Below are positions 55,449 through 64,000 of a stretch of DNA of 64,000 nucleotides, piece by piece. Each line of letters starts with the position of its first letter. Position 1 is the stretch's first letter. The DNA lies in NCBI GenBank assembly GCA_021846565.1, contig JAJZWS010000006.1, positions 16,476-80,475 on the forward strand. The letters run 5' to 3'. This stretch comes from Bacillota bacterium (lineage in GTDB: Bacteria; Bacillota; Sulfobacillia; Sulfobacillales; JAIMBI01). The translations under genes and the position numbers were made by a program. The notes beneath the pieces were generated by a model that saw only the letters and a program-made list of their open reading frames with translations, did not search any database and was not told where the DNA came from.

Positions 55449-56585
55449 TCACTGGATCAGCGACACTTGCTGGACCGGCACCTGCTGAACATCCTCGGCG
55501 TTATACGTCACCTTTATATCCCCCGAGACATCGACATAGTTGCCGATGACCGCCCCGGTTACGGTGGGGTTTCCGGAGATATTGATGGGCCCGTCGGGGC
55601 AGTACACCACCCCGTTGACGGAGATGTTTCCGCTCATGGAACAAGAGCTGTCGGGCCCCACGGCGGCAAACGCCGCTCCTTTTCCCGTCACCGCTTCCGA
55701 CACGTTGCCGGAAAGGTTCATGCTGCCACCGTACACGGTGATGGAGCCAGAGATAGCCGCGTTGCCGGAAATACTGACCGAGCTCCCACCTTCAACCAGG
55801 ATATTGCCGTTTATGACATTGCTCCCAGTGAGGTTGAGTGGGCCGTTTTGGCTGTATGGGCAATCAATGATGTAGTTCCCGGTCAGGTTCTGGGGGATGC
55901 TGTTGCATCCGGCGCCGGAAATCACGGTGGCGTTTTGGGGGGTCACCTGCGCCAGCGTCCAGTTGGGCATGGACACGAAGGGAACCTGGACGAAAGTCTG
56001 GGGACACGCGCCTTGGCCAGTCACCGCGGATCCCGAGACTCCCACGGTCGTGGACCCCGTGATGCAGTCATTCCCGGAAAGCGCCATGTTCCCGTTGGAG
56101 TGGGCGCTGCCGTTCACGTGGGTATTCCCTGACAGGGCGAGCGTAGATGTCGCCCCCTGGAACAGCGCGTAGTCAAAAACGGCCCCCGCGCCATACTGGG
56201 CAACACCTCGGGCCCGTACCGTGAACTGTTTAATACCAAACAGCGAGGCGAACGAGCCAGGCACGGTCACCTTCCCGAGCGCCTGGACGGAGTTGGGCGG
56301 GTTGGCAAGGTTGCTGACGGTGACCTCAGCTTGCGGCATGTTTTGCTGCGTCAGGTACGTCTGGTTGGCGTTCGCCGAGCCCCCGTCCATCTCCGACTGC
56401 GCCCCGGCGAGTGCGGCCGCATCCACCGCATTCTGCAGGCGCGTCTGGGCAAAGTACACCGTGCCCACAGTGATGGACGCAGCCACGCCGCCCATGAGCG
56501 CCACCAGGAACCCCACCAGCAAAATGATGCTCTGGCCCCGGCGCCCCAGAATGCGTCTGCCACTGGGAGCCCGCCGCCTGTACAC
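55449..56585 (-). CDS. tadG: TadG-like pilus protein with a repeat-rich beta domain
   Basis: GTG 56585, six bases after AGAGGAGGGG, is the likely start; the ATG 56636 of the ORF track would be nearly leaderless. The ~378-residue protein has a TadG N-terminal helix (RRGQSIILLVGFLVALMGGVAASITV, QNAVDAAALAGAQ). A long extracytoplasmic part follows in which short SGN/SGS/TGN motifs recur (LALSGNTHVNGSAHSNGNMALSGN, MNLSGNVSEAV, SMSGNISVNGVV). This looks like a beta-helical or bactofilin-like stack and ends in VQQVPVQQVSLIQ. It is the first gene of the Tad operon. Confidence 0.82.
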   Translation of the reverse strand: MYRRRAPSGRRILGRRGQSIILLVGFLVALMGGVAASITVGTVYFAQTRLQNAVDAAALAGAQSEMDGGSANANQTYLTQQNMPQAEVTVSNLANPPNSVQALGKVTVPGSFASLFGIKQFTVRARGVAQYGAGAVFDYALFQGATSTLALSGNTHVNGSAHSNGNMALSGNDCITGSTTVGVSGSAVTGQGACPQTFVQVPFVSMPNWTLAQVTPQNATVISGAGCNSIPQNLTGNYIIDCPYSQNGPLNLTGSNVINGNILVEGGSSVSISGNAAISGSITVYGGSMNLSGNVSEAVTGKGAAFAAVGPDSSCSMSGNISVNGVVYCPDGPINISGNPTVTGAVIGNYVDVSGDIKVTYNAEDVQQVPVQQVSLIQ

Positions 56586-56647
56586 TGGGTACCCCTCCTC
56601 TGGACGCCGTGGTCGGGGTCGAATCCCTACCGTCATCTGGATCAGAA

Positions 56648-56656
56648 ATTATAGCA
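56648..56656 (-). promoter_or_regulatory. extended -10 promoter of the Tad operon
   Basis: TGCTATAAT on the minus strand is a perfect extended -10. No -35 match is seen, as expected for this promoter class. Transcription would start near 56641, 56 bases before the GTG start of the tadG-like gene. The operon then reads uninterrupted to 48509. Confidence 0.65.
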
Positions 56657-56811
56657 TCATTGTCCACAGATATCCTGGGGCAGGCAAGCTTGCCCGTGAA
56701 TTTATTTGGCCACCCCACCGCGCTCACAAATTTTTATTCTGTGTCCGGCAGGAGATCCACTAGGGAATGTGGTATACCGAGTCCTCGACACGCTAGATCT
56801 GGGGAGGCGCC

Positions 56812-57309
56812 ATGAACTGTCCATTCTGCCGTCATGACGACACGCGCGTGCTGGATTCGCGGCCCACCGAAGAAGGCATGGCCATCCGCCGCCGTCGGGA
56901 GTGCACCATGTGCGAACGTCGCTTCACAAGCTACGAGCGGGTCGAAGAGCCGCCGCTGCTGGTGGTCAAGAAAGATGGCCGCCGCGAGGCGTTCGACCGG
57001 CAAAAAATCTTGCGCGGCATGATCACCGCCTGCGAGAAGCGGCCGATCGCGCTGGCGCAGCTGGAAAGCTTGGCGGCGAGCGTCGAGCGGCGAATCCGCG
57101 ATCAGGGGATCGACGAAGTGCCGAGCCACTGGGTGGGCGAGCAGGTGATGGACCTCTTGGCCGCCTTAGACACCGTGGCGTATGTGCGGTTCGCCTCGGT
57201 TTATCGTGACTTCACGGATCTGAGGGGATTTAAAGAACTTTTGGAACGGATGGACCCGCGGGCCAGTGGTGGGGAGTCGGACCCTGGCACGGCCACGGAC
57301 GGAGACTGA
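56812..57309 (+). CDS. nrdR: transcriptional repressor NrdR
   Basis: The 165-residue protein has a zinc ribbon (Cys3-x2-Cys6, Cys31-x2-Cys34 in ECTMCERRF) and an ATP-cone (VVKKDGRREAFDRQKILRGM, SHWVGEQVMDLLAALDTVAYVRFASVYR). It senses (d)ATP and represses ribonucleotide reductase genes. ATG 56812 follows GGGGAGG. The nrdJ gene starts 11 bp later, so it probably controls that gene and itself; I could not mark NrdR boxes with confidence. Confidence 0.95.
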   Translation: MNCPFCRHDDTRVLDSRPTEEGMAIRRRRECTMCERRFTSYERVEEPPLLVVKKDGRREAFDRQKILRGMITACEKRPIALAQLESLAASVERRIRDQGIDEVPSHWVGEQVMDLLAALDTVAYVRFASVYRDFTDLRGFKELLERMDPRASGGESDPGTATDGD

Positions 57310-57320
57310 GGGGGAGCCAG

Positions 57321-59819
57321 ATGAATTCCACGAGCGAGTTTGCGTCCGAGTTGAGCTGGAAGATTTTCTTGGACCGGTACACGCAGAAAGATTTGGACCG
57401 CCGCTTTCAGGTGGATGACGTGGCGGTGGTGCTGGTGGAGCCCCACCCCAAGTGGCCCAAGAAAGAGGTGGGCGTCATCCGCGAGGTGCTGCCCGAGCAA
57501 CGACTGCGGGTGGAGCTGTTGACCGGGCCGCAGCAGGGGCAAATCGTCGAGCGCGCCGTGCTGGACTGCGACCGGCCTACGGAAACCACGCTGGCCGCCG
57601 TCGCCCGGCGCATTGCCAATGGGGTGGCCCACGTGGAATCGCCCAAGGTGCGGGCCGACGTGGCCGATGCGTTTGCCGACGAGATTGGCTCGCTGCGGTT
57701 TGTGCCCGGTGGCCGCATCTGGGCCGGGGCGGGCACCGGTCAGCAGCTCACCTACTTCAACTGCTACGTGGTGCCGAACCCCAAAGACAGCCGGGAGGGC
57801 ATCGTAGAGACGCTGGGCCGCATGATCGAAATCATGAGCCGCGGGGGCGGCGTGGGCATCAACGTGTCGAGCCTGCGGCCGTCGCGCGCCACGGTGCGCG
57901 GGGTGAACGGGCGCTCGTCCGGCGCCGTGTCCTGGATGGATTTGTACTCGCGCGCCACCGGCTTGGTGGAGCAGGGGGGATCCCGGCGCGGCGCCCTCAT
58001 GCTCCAGATCGAGGACTGGCACCCGGACGTCTGGCGCTTCATTGAGGTCAAGAAGACGCCCGGCATGGTCGAGAATGCCAACATCTCCGTCAGGATCTCC
58101 GATGCCTTCATGGCCGCCCTGAAAGCCGACGCCGATTGGGAGCTGGTGTTTCCCGACACCGCCGACCCCGATTACGACGAATGGTGGGACGGCGACCTGG
58201 AGGCATGGCGCGCGCGGGGCAAGCCCGTGCGCGTGTACGAAACCCCCAAGGCGCGCGCCATCTGGTCCGCCCTCATCCAAGGGGCCTGGGAGGCCGCGGA
58301 ACCGGGCGTCGTGTTTGATGAGCGCCACGAAAAAGAATCCAACAGTTGGTATTTCAACAAACTTGTATGTACAAATCCGTGTGCCGAACAGCCGTTGCCG
58401 GCCTGGGGGGTCTGCACGCTGGGGCACCTGAATCTGGCCGCGTTTTACGACGCCGAGGCGAAGGACGTCAACTGGACGGCGCTCCGGCGCACCGTGCGCA
58501 TGGGAGTGCGCTTTTTGGACGACATCGTCGACGCCACCCCGTATTTCTTTGACGAGAACCGCGACAACCAGGCCCGTGAGCGGCGCATCGGGATGGGAAC
58601 GCTGGGCTTAGGCGAACTGCTGATTCGCCTCGGGCTCCGCTACGGCGCGCCCGACGCCGTGCAGTTCATCGACAAGCTGTACCAGTTCATCGCCGTGGAG
58701 TCGTATCTGTACGACGCCGAGCTGGCCCGCGACAAAGGGGCCTTTCCCGCCTTCGAGGCGGACAAGTACCTGGCCAGCGGCTTCATGAAGCGTCTCCCCG
58801 ACCATGTTCGGGACGCCATCCGCCAGCACGGCGCCCGCAACGTGACCATTTTGACCCAGGCGCCCACCGGCACCACGGGCACGCTGGTGGGCACCAGCAC
58901 CGGCATCGAGCCGTTCTATGCCTTCACCTACTTCCGCCAGTCGCGGCTCGGGTTCGACGAGCAGTACGTACCCATTGCACAGGAGTGGCTGGAGGCCCAT
59001 CCCGGCGACCCGCTGCCATCCTATTTCGTAGGAGCGATGGACCTCACCCCCGAGGAGCACATCTACGTCCAGGCGGCCATCCAGAAGTGGATTGACTCGT
59101 CCATCTCCAAGACGGCCAATGCGCCCGCGAGCTACTCCGTGGAGGACACCGCCCGGCTGTATGAGCTGGCCTATGACTTGGGCTGCAAGGGCGTGACCAT
59201 CTACCGGGATCAGAGCCGCCAGGAGCAGGTGCTGCACGTCAAGAGCGAGACGCCGGCGGCGCCACCGGCCTCCGAGGCGATCGCGCCGCCGCGCGGCCAC
59301 ACGCTGGAGGTGTACCCCGTCCCCAGCCAGGTGCAGGGCCGGACGTACCGGCGGCAAACCCCGGCCGGTACGGCCCGCGTGGTCATCAATGAGGTGGACC
59401 GCGATCCCTTTGAGGTGTTCATGCTGCTGGGCCGCGCCGGATCCGAGGTGCAGTCGTTCATGGAGGCGCTGGGCCGCATCATCAGTCTATACCTCCGGTC
59501 CGACGGCAATCTTTCCCCCCGCCGCCGGCTCCAATTGGCCGCCGACCAGCTCAAGGGGATCGGGGGCGCGCACCAAATGGGGTTTGGCACGGATCGGGTG
59601 CTGTCCGTGGTGGATGCCATTGGCCTCATTCTGGACCGCCATCTCAATCCCGACGGGTTGCCCGAGCCGACCCCCATGGCTCCGGACGGCGCAACGACTG
59701 GGACGCCGGCACGCCCCCAGGCGACCGCGATGGACCTTTGCCCCGAGTGCAACGCCCCCACGTTGGTTTACGAAGAAGGCTGCACCCACTGCCAATCGTG
59801 TGGCTACTCGCGCTGTTAG
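57321..59819 (+). CDS. nrdJ: class II (adenosylcobalamin-dependent) ribonucleoside-diphosphate reductase
   Basis: The 832-residue enzyme makes deoxyribonucleotides using B12. Catalytic landmarks are TYFNCYVV (redox Cys ~153), NPCAEQPLPAWGVCTLGHLN (thiyl Cys ~353 and redox Cys ~363) and QAPTGTTGTLVG. The C-terminus carries a zinc-binding redox tail (CPECNAPTLVYEEGCTHCQSCGYSRC). Operon with nrdR. Use of class II works with or without oxygen but demands cobalamin; no cobalamin riboswitch is visible upstream. Confidence 0.95.
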   Translation: MNSTSEFASELSWKIFLDRYTQKDLDRRFQVDDVAVVLVEPHPKWPKKEVGVIREVLPEQRLRVELLTGPQQGQIVERAVLDCDRPTETTLAAVARRIANGVAHVESPKVRADVADAFADEIGSLRFVPGGRIWAGAGTGQQLTYFNCYVVPNPKDSREGIVETLGRMIEIMSRGGGVGINVSSLRPSRATVRGVNGRSSGAVSWMDLYSRATGLVEQGGSRRGALMLQIEDWHPDVWRFIEVKKTPGMVENANISVRISDAFMAALKADADWELVFPDTADPDYDEWWDGDLEAWRARGKPVRVYETPKARAIWSALIQGAWEAAEPGVVFDERHEKESNSWYFNKLVCTNPCAEQPLPAWGVCTLGHLNLAAFYDAEAKDVNWTALRRTVRMGVRFLDDIVDATPYFFDENRDNQARERRIGMGTLGLGELLIRLGLRYGAPDAVQFIDKLYQFIAVESYLYDAELARDKGAFPAFEADKYLASGFMKRLPDHVRDAIRQHGARNVTILTQAPTGTTGTLVGTSTGIEPFYAFTYFRQSRLGFDEQYVPIAQEWLEAHPGDPLPSYFVGAMDLTPEEHIYVQAAIQKWIDSSISKTANAPASYSVEDTARLYELAYDLGCKGVTIYRDQSRQEQVLHVKSETPAAPPASEAIAPPRGHTLEVYPVPSQVQGRTYRRQTPAGTARVVINEVDRDPFEVFMLLGRAGSEVQSFMEALGRIISLYLRSDGNLSPRRRLQLAADQLKGIGGAHQMGFGTDRVLSVVDAIGLILDRHLNPDGLPEPTPMAPDGATTGTPARPQATAMDLCPECNAPTLVYEEGCTHCQSCGYSRC

Positions 59820-59847
59820 GCGGCATCGCGGTCGGACGGCAAGGGTG

Positions 59848-60737
59848 ATGGACAGGAGCCCCGCCGCATCCCCTCAGTGTCTGGTCCTTGGGGGATCCGG
59901 GTACCCGGCGGGGCACGTCCTGCAGCGCCTCCGTCACACCCTGGGCCAAAACGTCGCGGGCACCGGGCGGCACCCCGACCGGGATGGGCTCATCGCCGTG
60001 GACGTGATGAACCTCCCCAGGCTGGAAGCGCTGGTGCGGTCGCTGCAACCCTCCGTGGTGCTGTGGTGCTCAAGGCGGACCACGACGAGGCTACGCTCAT
60101 CGACCGCGGACTGGCCAACGTGCTGGCTGTGCTCCCGCCGACGACCCACTTCGTGTTCGTGTCGAGTGATGCCGTGTTTGGGCGGGGGTCTGGCCCCTAT
60201 TTCGAGATCGAGGCGCCCACGGCTCCACCGGCCGGGAGTGCTACGGCAGCGTACGCAACGGCCCAAATACGGGGCGAAGCAACGGTCCCGGCATCGCGCC
60301 GCCCAGCCACCATCGCACGGGTGGGTCGGCTGTACGGGCTGGACGTCCACGGGCAGTGGGATGGCCGAACGACCATCATGGTGCAGGCCTTCGCGGCGGG
60401 CCGGACGGCGGCCCGCGCTCCCAACCCCCTGAAGTCGTTCGTGCGCGTCAAGGCTGCGGCCACCGTCCTGGCGCGGCTGATGCTGGCCCCAGCGCCAGGC
60501 ATCGTGCATGTCGCCACACCGCCCAAGAGCTACGACGACGTGGCCCGAGCGGTGGCGGCGGCCACCGGCTACTCGATGGTACGCTCCGTGCCAGTTCCCG
60601 CCGATTCCCCGCTGCCATGCAACATCGCGCTCGCGATCCGGCACCCCGAGCACCTGGCGGGCTTTTCGGGCGCGTTGGACTTTAGCGGCGGCGCATGGGG
60701 CGGCCTTGGCCCCGTGGAGTCCGGCCGTCGGCTATAA
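59848..60737 (+). pseudogene. RmlD-like NAD(P)-dependent epimerase/reductase, frameshifted
   Basis: ATG 59848 opens CLVLGGSGYPAGHVLQRLRH (Rossmann GxxGxxG) in frame 1 up to QPSVVLWC. The rest follows in frame 3 from about 60070 (KADHDEATLIDRGLANVLAV, FVFVSSDAVFG). The expected Tyr-x3-Lys active site reads AYATAQIRGE, with Gln in place of Lys. One frameshift plus an altered catalytic residue suggests decay. A CGG/GGC-rich stretch near 60060-60075 marks the shift. Confidence 0.65.
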
Positions 60738-60738
60738 T
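60733..60738 (+). promoter_or_regulatory. TATAAT directly upstream of a leaderless start
   Basis: A perfect TATAAT ends seven bases before ATG 60745, so transcription should start at or beside the ATG. No Shine-Dalgarno sequence lies between them. Confidence 0.55.
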
Positions 60739-60744
60739 CGGACC

Positions 60745-61584
60745 ATGACCACGTCTCATTCGTTGCGGACGAGTCCCTCCCAGGCCCCGTCAATCGGGTT
60801 GGGCCGAACCGCCGACCGGCCGTGGCAGGTTCTCCTGCTGGGCGGTGCCAGCGGTGTGGGCAAAACCCAGGTGAGCTATCGCCTAGCGCACCACTACGCC
60901 GTAGGGCTCACCGAGGTGGATGACGTTCAGATTGTGCTGGAGCAGATGACGACGCCCGAATCTCTCCCGGCCGTGCACTGGTGGCGCACGCATCCGGACG
61001 AAGCCCGCGCCCTGGACGACGCGGGCCACCTGCGCCACACCCTCGCCTACGGCGCCGTCATGGAGCGGGTGCTGGAGCCGGTCATCGCCAATCACCTGGA
61101 TACCGCGGCGCCCATGCTGTTCGAAGGAGACTTCATCCTACCCAGCCTGGCTGGTCGGCAGCGATTTGGCGACGTCACCGCGGGCGGCCGCGTGGCCGCG
61201 GTCTTTCTCTATGAAGAGAATGAGCACCAGATCCGCGACAACTTTCGCGCGCGCGAAGAAACGGACCAGATCCGCCGAGCGCACATCAGTTGGCGCTACC
61301 GCGAGTGGCTGCGCACCGAATGCGACCGCTGGGGCATCTCGACGGTGCCGCCCGACCGTGGGATACGGTCCTGGTGCGGGTCACCGCGGCGGTGGACCGC
61401 TCTGGTCCCCCACATCCCCCGTCAGAAGGCGCACGCGTGTGACCATGCGTCCCGTCGCTCTCCCACGATTTCAGGAGGTGGATCATGGCGGCACTTGGCC
61501 CCACCAACGACCCCCACTGGCTCGCCCATTTGTTGGAGGAGCCCGGCCGGCTTGACCATGTGCCGGCCGGGCCGCTGTCCCTAG
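60745..61584 (+). CDS. P-loop kinase of the 2-phosphoglycerate-kinase-like type, C-terminally frameshifted
   Basis: ATG 60745 opens PWQVLLLGGASGVGKTQVSYRLAHHYAVGLTEVDDVQ, a Walker A kinase with the substrate-binding Asp in helix 1. EGDFILPSLAGRQ and NFRAREETDQIRRAHISWRYREW follow. At about 61362 the natural C-terminus (DTVLVRVTAAVDR, ending at TGA 61442) switches frame, and the annotated frame runs on into the next gene. The remaining ATPase body is intact. Substrate is uncertain. Expressed probably from a leaderless mRNA. Confidence 0.6.
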   Translation: MTTSHSLRTSPSQAPSIGLGRTADRPWQVLLLGGASGVGKTQVSYRLAHHYAVGLTEVDDVQIVLEQMTTPESLPAVHWWRTHPDEARALDDAGHLRHTLAYGAVMERVLEPVIANHLDTAAPMLFEGDFILPSLAGRQRFGDVTAGGRVAAVFLYEENEHQIRDNFRAREETDQIRRAHISWRYREWLRTECDRWGISTVPPDRGIRSWCGSPRRWTALVPHIPRQKAHACDHASRRSPTISGGGSWRHLAPPTTPTGSPICWRSPAGLTMCRPGRCP

Positions 61585-62336
61585 CCCTTCTGGAAAACCT
61601 GGCGAGCCCAGATCCGCATCTCCGGGACGAACTGTCGCTCACGCTATTGGACCGCGTTATCGAGAGCGATCGGCTGTCGGCGGTCGACCGGGAGCGCTTG
61701 GCGGCCGCCGCGATCGATGAGCCGCATCTCGGGGCGGGACTCGGCCACGCGGGCGACGACAGCGTCTTTGCCCGCACGTTTGCCGTCTTGGTGGTGGCGG
61801 CGCTGGTGGACCACGACCGGGACCGCCAGGAGCTCGCGGCTCCCACCGTCGGCCGCCTGGCCGACGCGGTGCTCACCTATGCAGCACGCGAGCGGGACTT
61901 CCGGGGATACATCCCAGGCCAGGGATGGGCGCATGCCGCCGCCCACACGGCCGATGCGCTGGGTTGCCTGGCCGCCCATCCAGCCGTACCCGCCTCCATG
62001 GTCCCCGCGATCCTCCAGCGCATCGGCGAGCTCGCGTCGGTACCGGTGCCGCTCGGCTTCCTGGAAGACGACCGACTGGCGCTCGCGGCGTATCGCATCA
62101 TGCGCCTGGCCAAAGTCCCCGATGAGGCCGTGAACAGCTGGCTGGATGGGTTTAACCTGCCGCCCGATGAGACGGACGCAGGTTCGGGCACCGTCATGGG
62201 CTCGAACCAGGAGCACTTCCTGCGGAGCCTTTATTTTCGCTGGCTCCGAGCGGACGCGCTGAGCCCCTGGCTCAGCCGAATCCAAACCGCAGTGGCTCGA
62301 GTTGACCGCTATGGAACCGCCGCGCAGGACGGTTGA
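61485..62336 (+). CDS. DUF2785-family helical protein
   Basis: The 283-residue soluble protein is almost all helical. GYIPGQGWAHAAAHTADALGCLAAHP, DDRLALAAYRIMRL and the tail NQEHFLRSLYFRWLR match DUF2785. ATG 61485 has AGGAGGTG six bases upstream, an ideal ribosome site. It follows the kinase gene by about 40 bp from the kinase's natural stop. Function unknown. Confidence 0.8.
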   Translation: MAALGPTNDPHWLAHLLEEPGRLDHVPAGPLSLALLENLASPDPHLRDELSLTLLDRVIESDRLSAVDRERLAAAAIDEPHLGAGLGHAGDDSVFARTFAVLVVAALVDHDRDRQELAAPTVGRLADAVLTYAARERDFRGYIPGQGWAHAAAHTADALGCLAAHPAVPASMVPAILQRIGELASVPVPLGFLEDDRLALAAYRIMRLAKVPDEAVNSWLDGFNLPPDETDAGSGTVMGSNQEHFLRSLYFRWLRADALSPWLSRIQTAVARVDRYGTAAQDG

Positions 62337-62362
62337 ACCAAGTCGCCAGGCGGTGGCCGGGC

Positions 62363-62945
62363 TTAGAGGCTCGCACCGGACCTCCTCCCAGCCTGAATGA
62401 GTGCCATGAGATCGCGGCTCGTGGCCGAGTCCAGGTTCCCGGTGGGCTCATCGGCCAGCAGCAGCCTGGGCTGGACCCACCGGTGCGCGGGCCACGGCTA
62501 CGCGCTGCTGCTGGCCGCCGGACAGCTGCTGCGGGTATCGACGGGCGTGGTCGCCCAGTCCCGGACGGTCCAACAGAGCGACCGCCCGCTGCCGCCGAGC
62601 CCCGGGCGCCATACCCCGGTACCCCAACGGTAGCTCTACATTTTCCAGGATGGTCGCCGTCGGAATGAGATTGAACGACTGGAATACAAACCCGATGTCG
62701 CGGCTGCGGGTCCGCCCCCACTCCCGGACGGTGAGCCGACTTACATCCCTTCCACCCAACAACTGGCCAGTACTGGGGCGGTCGAGTCCCCCCAGAATGT
62801 TCATGAGAGTGCTTTTGCCGGATCCGGAATCCCCCACCAGAGCCACCATCTCGCCCGTCGCCACGTCCAGGTCGACGCCGCGCAGCACCGGCACCGCCTT
62901 ACCCGCCACCAAAAACGACTTGTCGAGACGCACAACATGTATCAT
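62363..62945 (-). pseudogene. ABC exporter ATPase (LolD/MacB type), frameshifted
   Basis: The frame from ATG 62945 has Walker A VGDSGSGKSTLMNILGG, Q-loop FVFQSFNLIPT and signature QQLSGGQQQRVAVARA. It stops at 62448 before Walker B. In another frame follows PRLLLADEPTGNLDSATSRDLM, ending at TAA 62363. The ATPase is split exactly before the catalytic Glu, and its C-terminal H-loop is missing. The upstream membrane-fusion gene overlaps it by four bases (ATGA). Confidence 0.75.
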
Positions 62946-64000
62946 GGCTTGCCGTGAGGCCCGTGCCCGGGATGCGCGGGCTTGCCCTTGACGGGGAGCG
63001 TCGTGGTTCCTCCACTGCCGGTGACCGCGATGATGACCCGCATCCCGGGCCGAAGCTGGGAAGAGACCACCGACGCGTCGAGCGCGTCGTCACCAGCACA
63101 TGGACACCAATCGCCACGTGTCCCGTTGTGTCCGCACCCAGATCGTGGCATGGGGTCCCTGTTGGTGCAGCGCTTCCAGAGGCACCACATAGCCGCGGGT
63201 CACCTGCTTGACATTGATCGTTGCCTGGACGGCCATACCGGGACGCAGGCCAGAGACAGCCGGCAACGAAACCACCACCGGGAAGGTGGCCAGCCCACCT
63301 GAGTACGACGCGGCATAGCCAATGCTCGAAATCCGCCCGACCGCCGATATGGGAGTTGCAGTGACCTGGGCCGACTGCCCAACGCGCATCAGCCTCCTCT
63401 GGGCTTGACTCACGCGAAACCTAACGTTCAACTGCCGCGACTCCACGGTCGCGAGGGTCGTGCCGGTGGACACGTTCGTACCGGCCGACACCGGAACCGC
63501 CGTGACCACGCCACTCGTCGTCGCGCGCACGACCAGAGCCTCTGCGGCGGCCTGCAACTGCTTCACGTGATTGGCCGCCGACGTCTCGGCCGCCTGATCC
63601 TGGGACAGCTGCGCCGCCAGCCTGCATGGGCTGTACTGCGGTTGGGCTTGCTGGGCGTCGACCAGTGCCAGGCGGTCACTGTCCACCGTGCCATTGAGCG
63701 CCGCATTGGTCGTGAGGACCAGCACGGCGCCCGCGCGGACCGAGGTGTCGGCGGGCGCGACCACTTGGGCGACGGTGCCAGACAGCGCACTCGTGACCGG
63801 GGTTCCGCCCACCGTGTCCAAGACCTGTCCTGTCGTCACGGCATCGCCCACCGCGAACCTGGGTTGCCAGACTCCAGCACCCGTGCTGTCGACGGCGCCT
63901 TTAGCAACATCCGTCTGCAGTTGGGTCTGGGCGGTGGTAACCGCGCTTCGGCGATGGTAATTTTCAGCGCCGCGTGCTCCGCGGTCATGGGGGACGCCAG
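62942..64000 (-). pseudogene. HlyD/MacA-type membrane fusion protein, multiply frameshifted, partial
   Basis: Readable pieces include MTAEHAALKITIAEA, then AVTTAQTQLQTDVAKGAVDS after a shift near 63945. The barrel/lipoyl segments GGTPVTSALSGTVAQVVAPADTSVRAG, TSGVVTAVPVSAGTNVSTGTTLATVE and LRPGMAVQATINVKQVTRG follow. At about 63100 it shifts again to LDASVVSSQLRPGMRVIIAV, TTTLPVKGKPAHPGHG and a stop at 62942. Typical periplasmic/extracytoplasmic adaptor of an ABC exporter such as MacAB. The 5' end lies outside the window. Confidence 0.7.

Overview
The window is a GC-rich (by eye roughly two-thirds G+C) bacterial chromosome segment. Strong AGGAGG-type ribosome sites, frequent GTG/TTG starts and many 1-8 base gene overlaps are present. 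A glpX-rho pair, a class II (B12-dependent) ribonucleotide reductase behind nrdR, a minC, a MurJ flippase and a Tad pilus locus with no secretin gene in it together suggest a monoderm, high-GC deep-branching Firmicute of the Sulfobacillus/Thermaerobacter kind. This placement is inference. A G1-peptidase-like secreted protein and a DUF929 + VKOR thiol pair would fit an acidic or hot, metal-rich habitat, but the sequence does not prove it.

Layout. 1-8 kb: partial cysteine-desulfurase-like gene (left edge, minus), nicotinamidase, two EamA permeases, family-5 uracil-DNA glycosylase, a vapBC module with a clear promoter, rho and glpX. 8-13.5 kb: a decayed stretch (methyltransferase and GDSL-hydrolase pseudogenes, IS1634-like fragment), one intact methyltransferase, and a three-gene overlapping operon of unknown function. 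13.5-18.8 kb: murJ, a GNAT, an NCS1 permease and phosphomannomutase. 18.8-24.6 kb: an accessory island holding an MFS pseudogene, a VirD4/TraG-like ATPase with a replication-relaxation protein (remnant of a conjugative element), a GNAT, a dead toxin-antitoxin pair and a transposase remnant. 24.6-32 kb: beta-galactosidase, a second vapBC whose toxin carries four zinc-ribbon cysteines, DUF929 thioredoxin-like protein with VKOR, and an S9 peptidase.

32-46 kb: a stray TadG-like fragment; an operon of two PepSY-like envelope proteins plus a two-component system; questin-oxidase-like protein; mazEF-like pair; alpha/beta hydrolase; minC; Nudix hydrolase; small conserved proteins; a ThrE-type exporter split in two; GtrA, a dolichol-phosphate-mannose-synthase-like transferase and a PIG-V-like mannosyltransferase (probable lipid-linked mannose pathway); and a GNAT. 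46-48.5 kb: two secreted proteins sharing a domain, the second a frameshifted G1-peptidase-like protein. 48.5-56.6 kb: complete cytoplasmic/inner-membrane Tad machinery on the minus strand, from an extended -10 promoter: tadG-like, tadE, two flp pilins, cpaB, cpaE/tadZ, cpaF/tadA, tadB, tadC, DUF192. 56.8-59.8 kb: nrdR-nrdJ. 59.8-64 kb: frameshifted epimerase, leaderless P-loop kinase, DUF2785 protein, and a decayed ABC exporter (ATPase and membrane-fusion protein) running off the right edge.

A recurring theme is gene decay: about a dozen loci carry frameshifts or in-frame stops, often several per gene. Where breaks are multiple and catalytic residues are also lost, real pseudogenisation is the simplest reading. 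For loci with one clean indel (epimerase, P-loop kinase, ABC ATPase) or indels at G runs (G1-like peptidase), sequencing error or phase variation remain open. No rRNA, tRNA, CRISPR array or recognisable riboswitch was seen.
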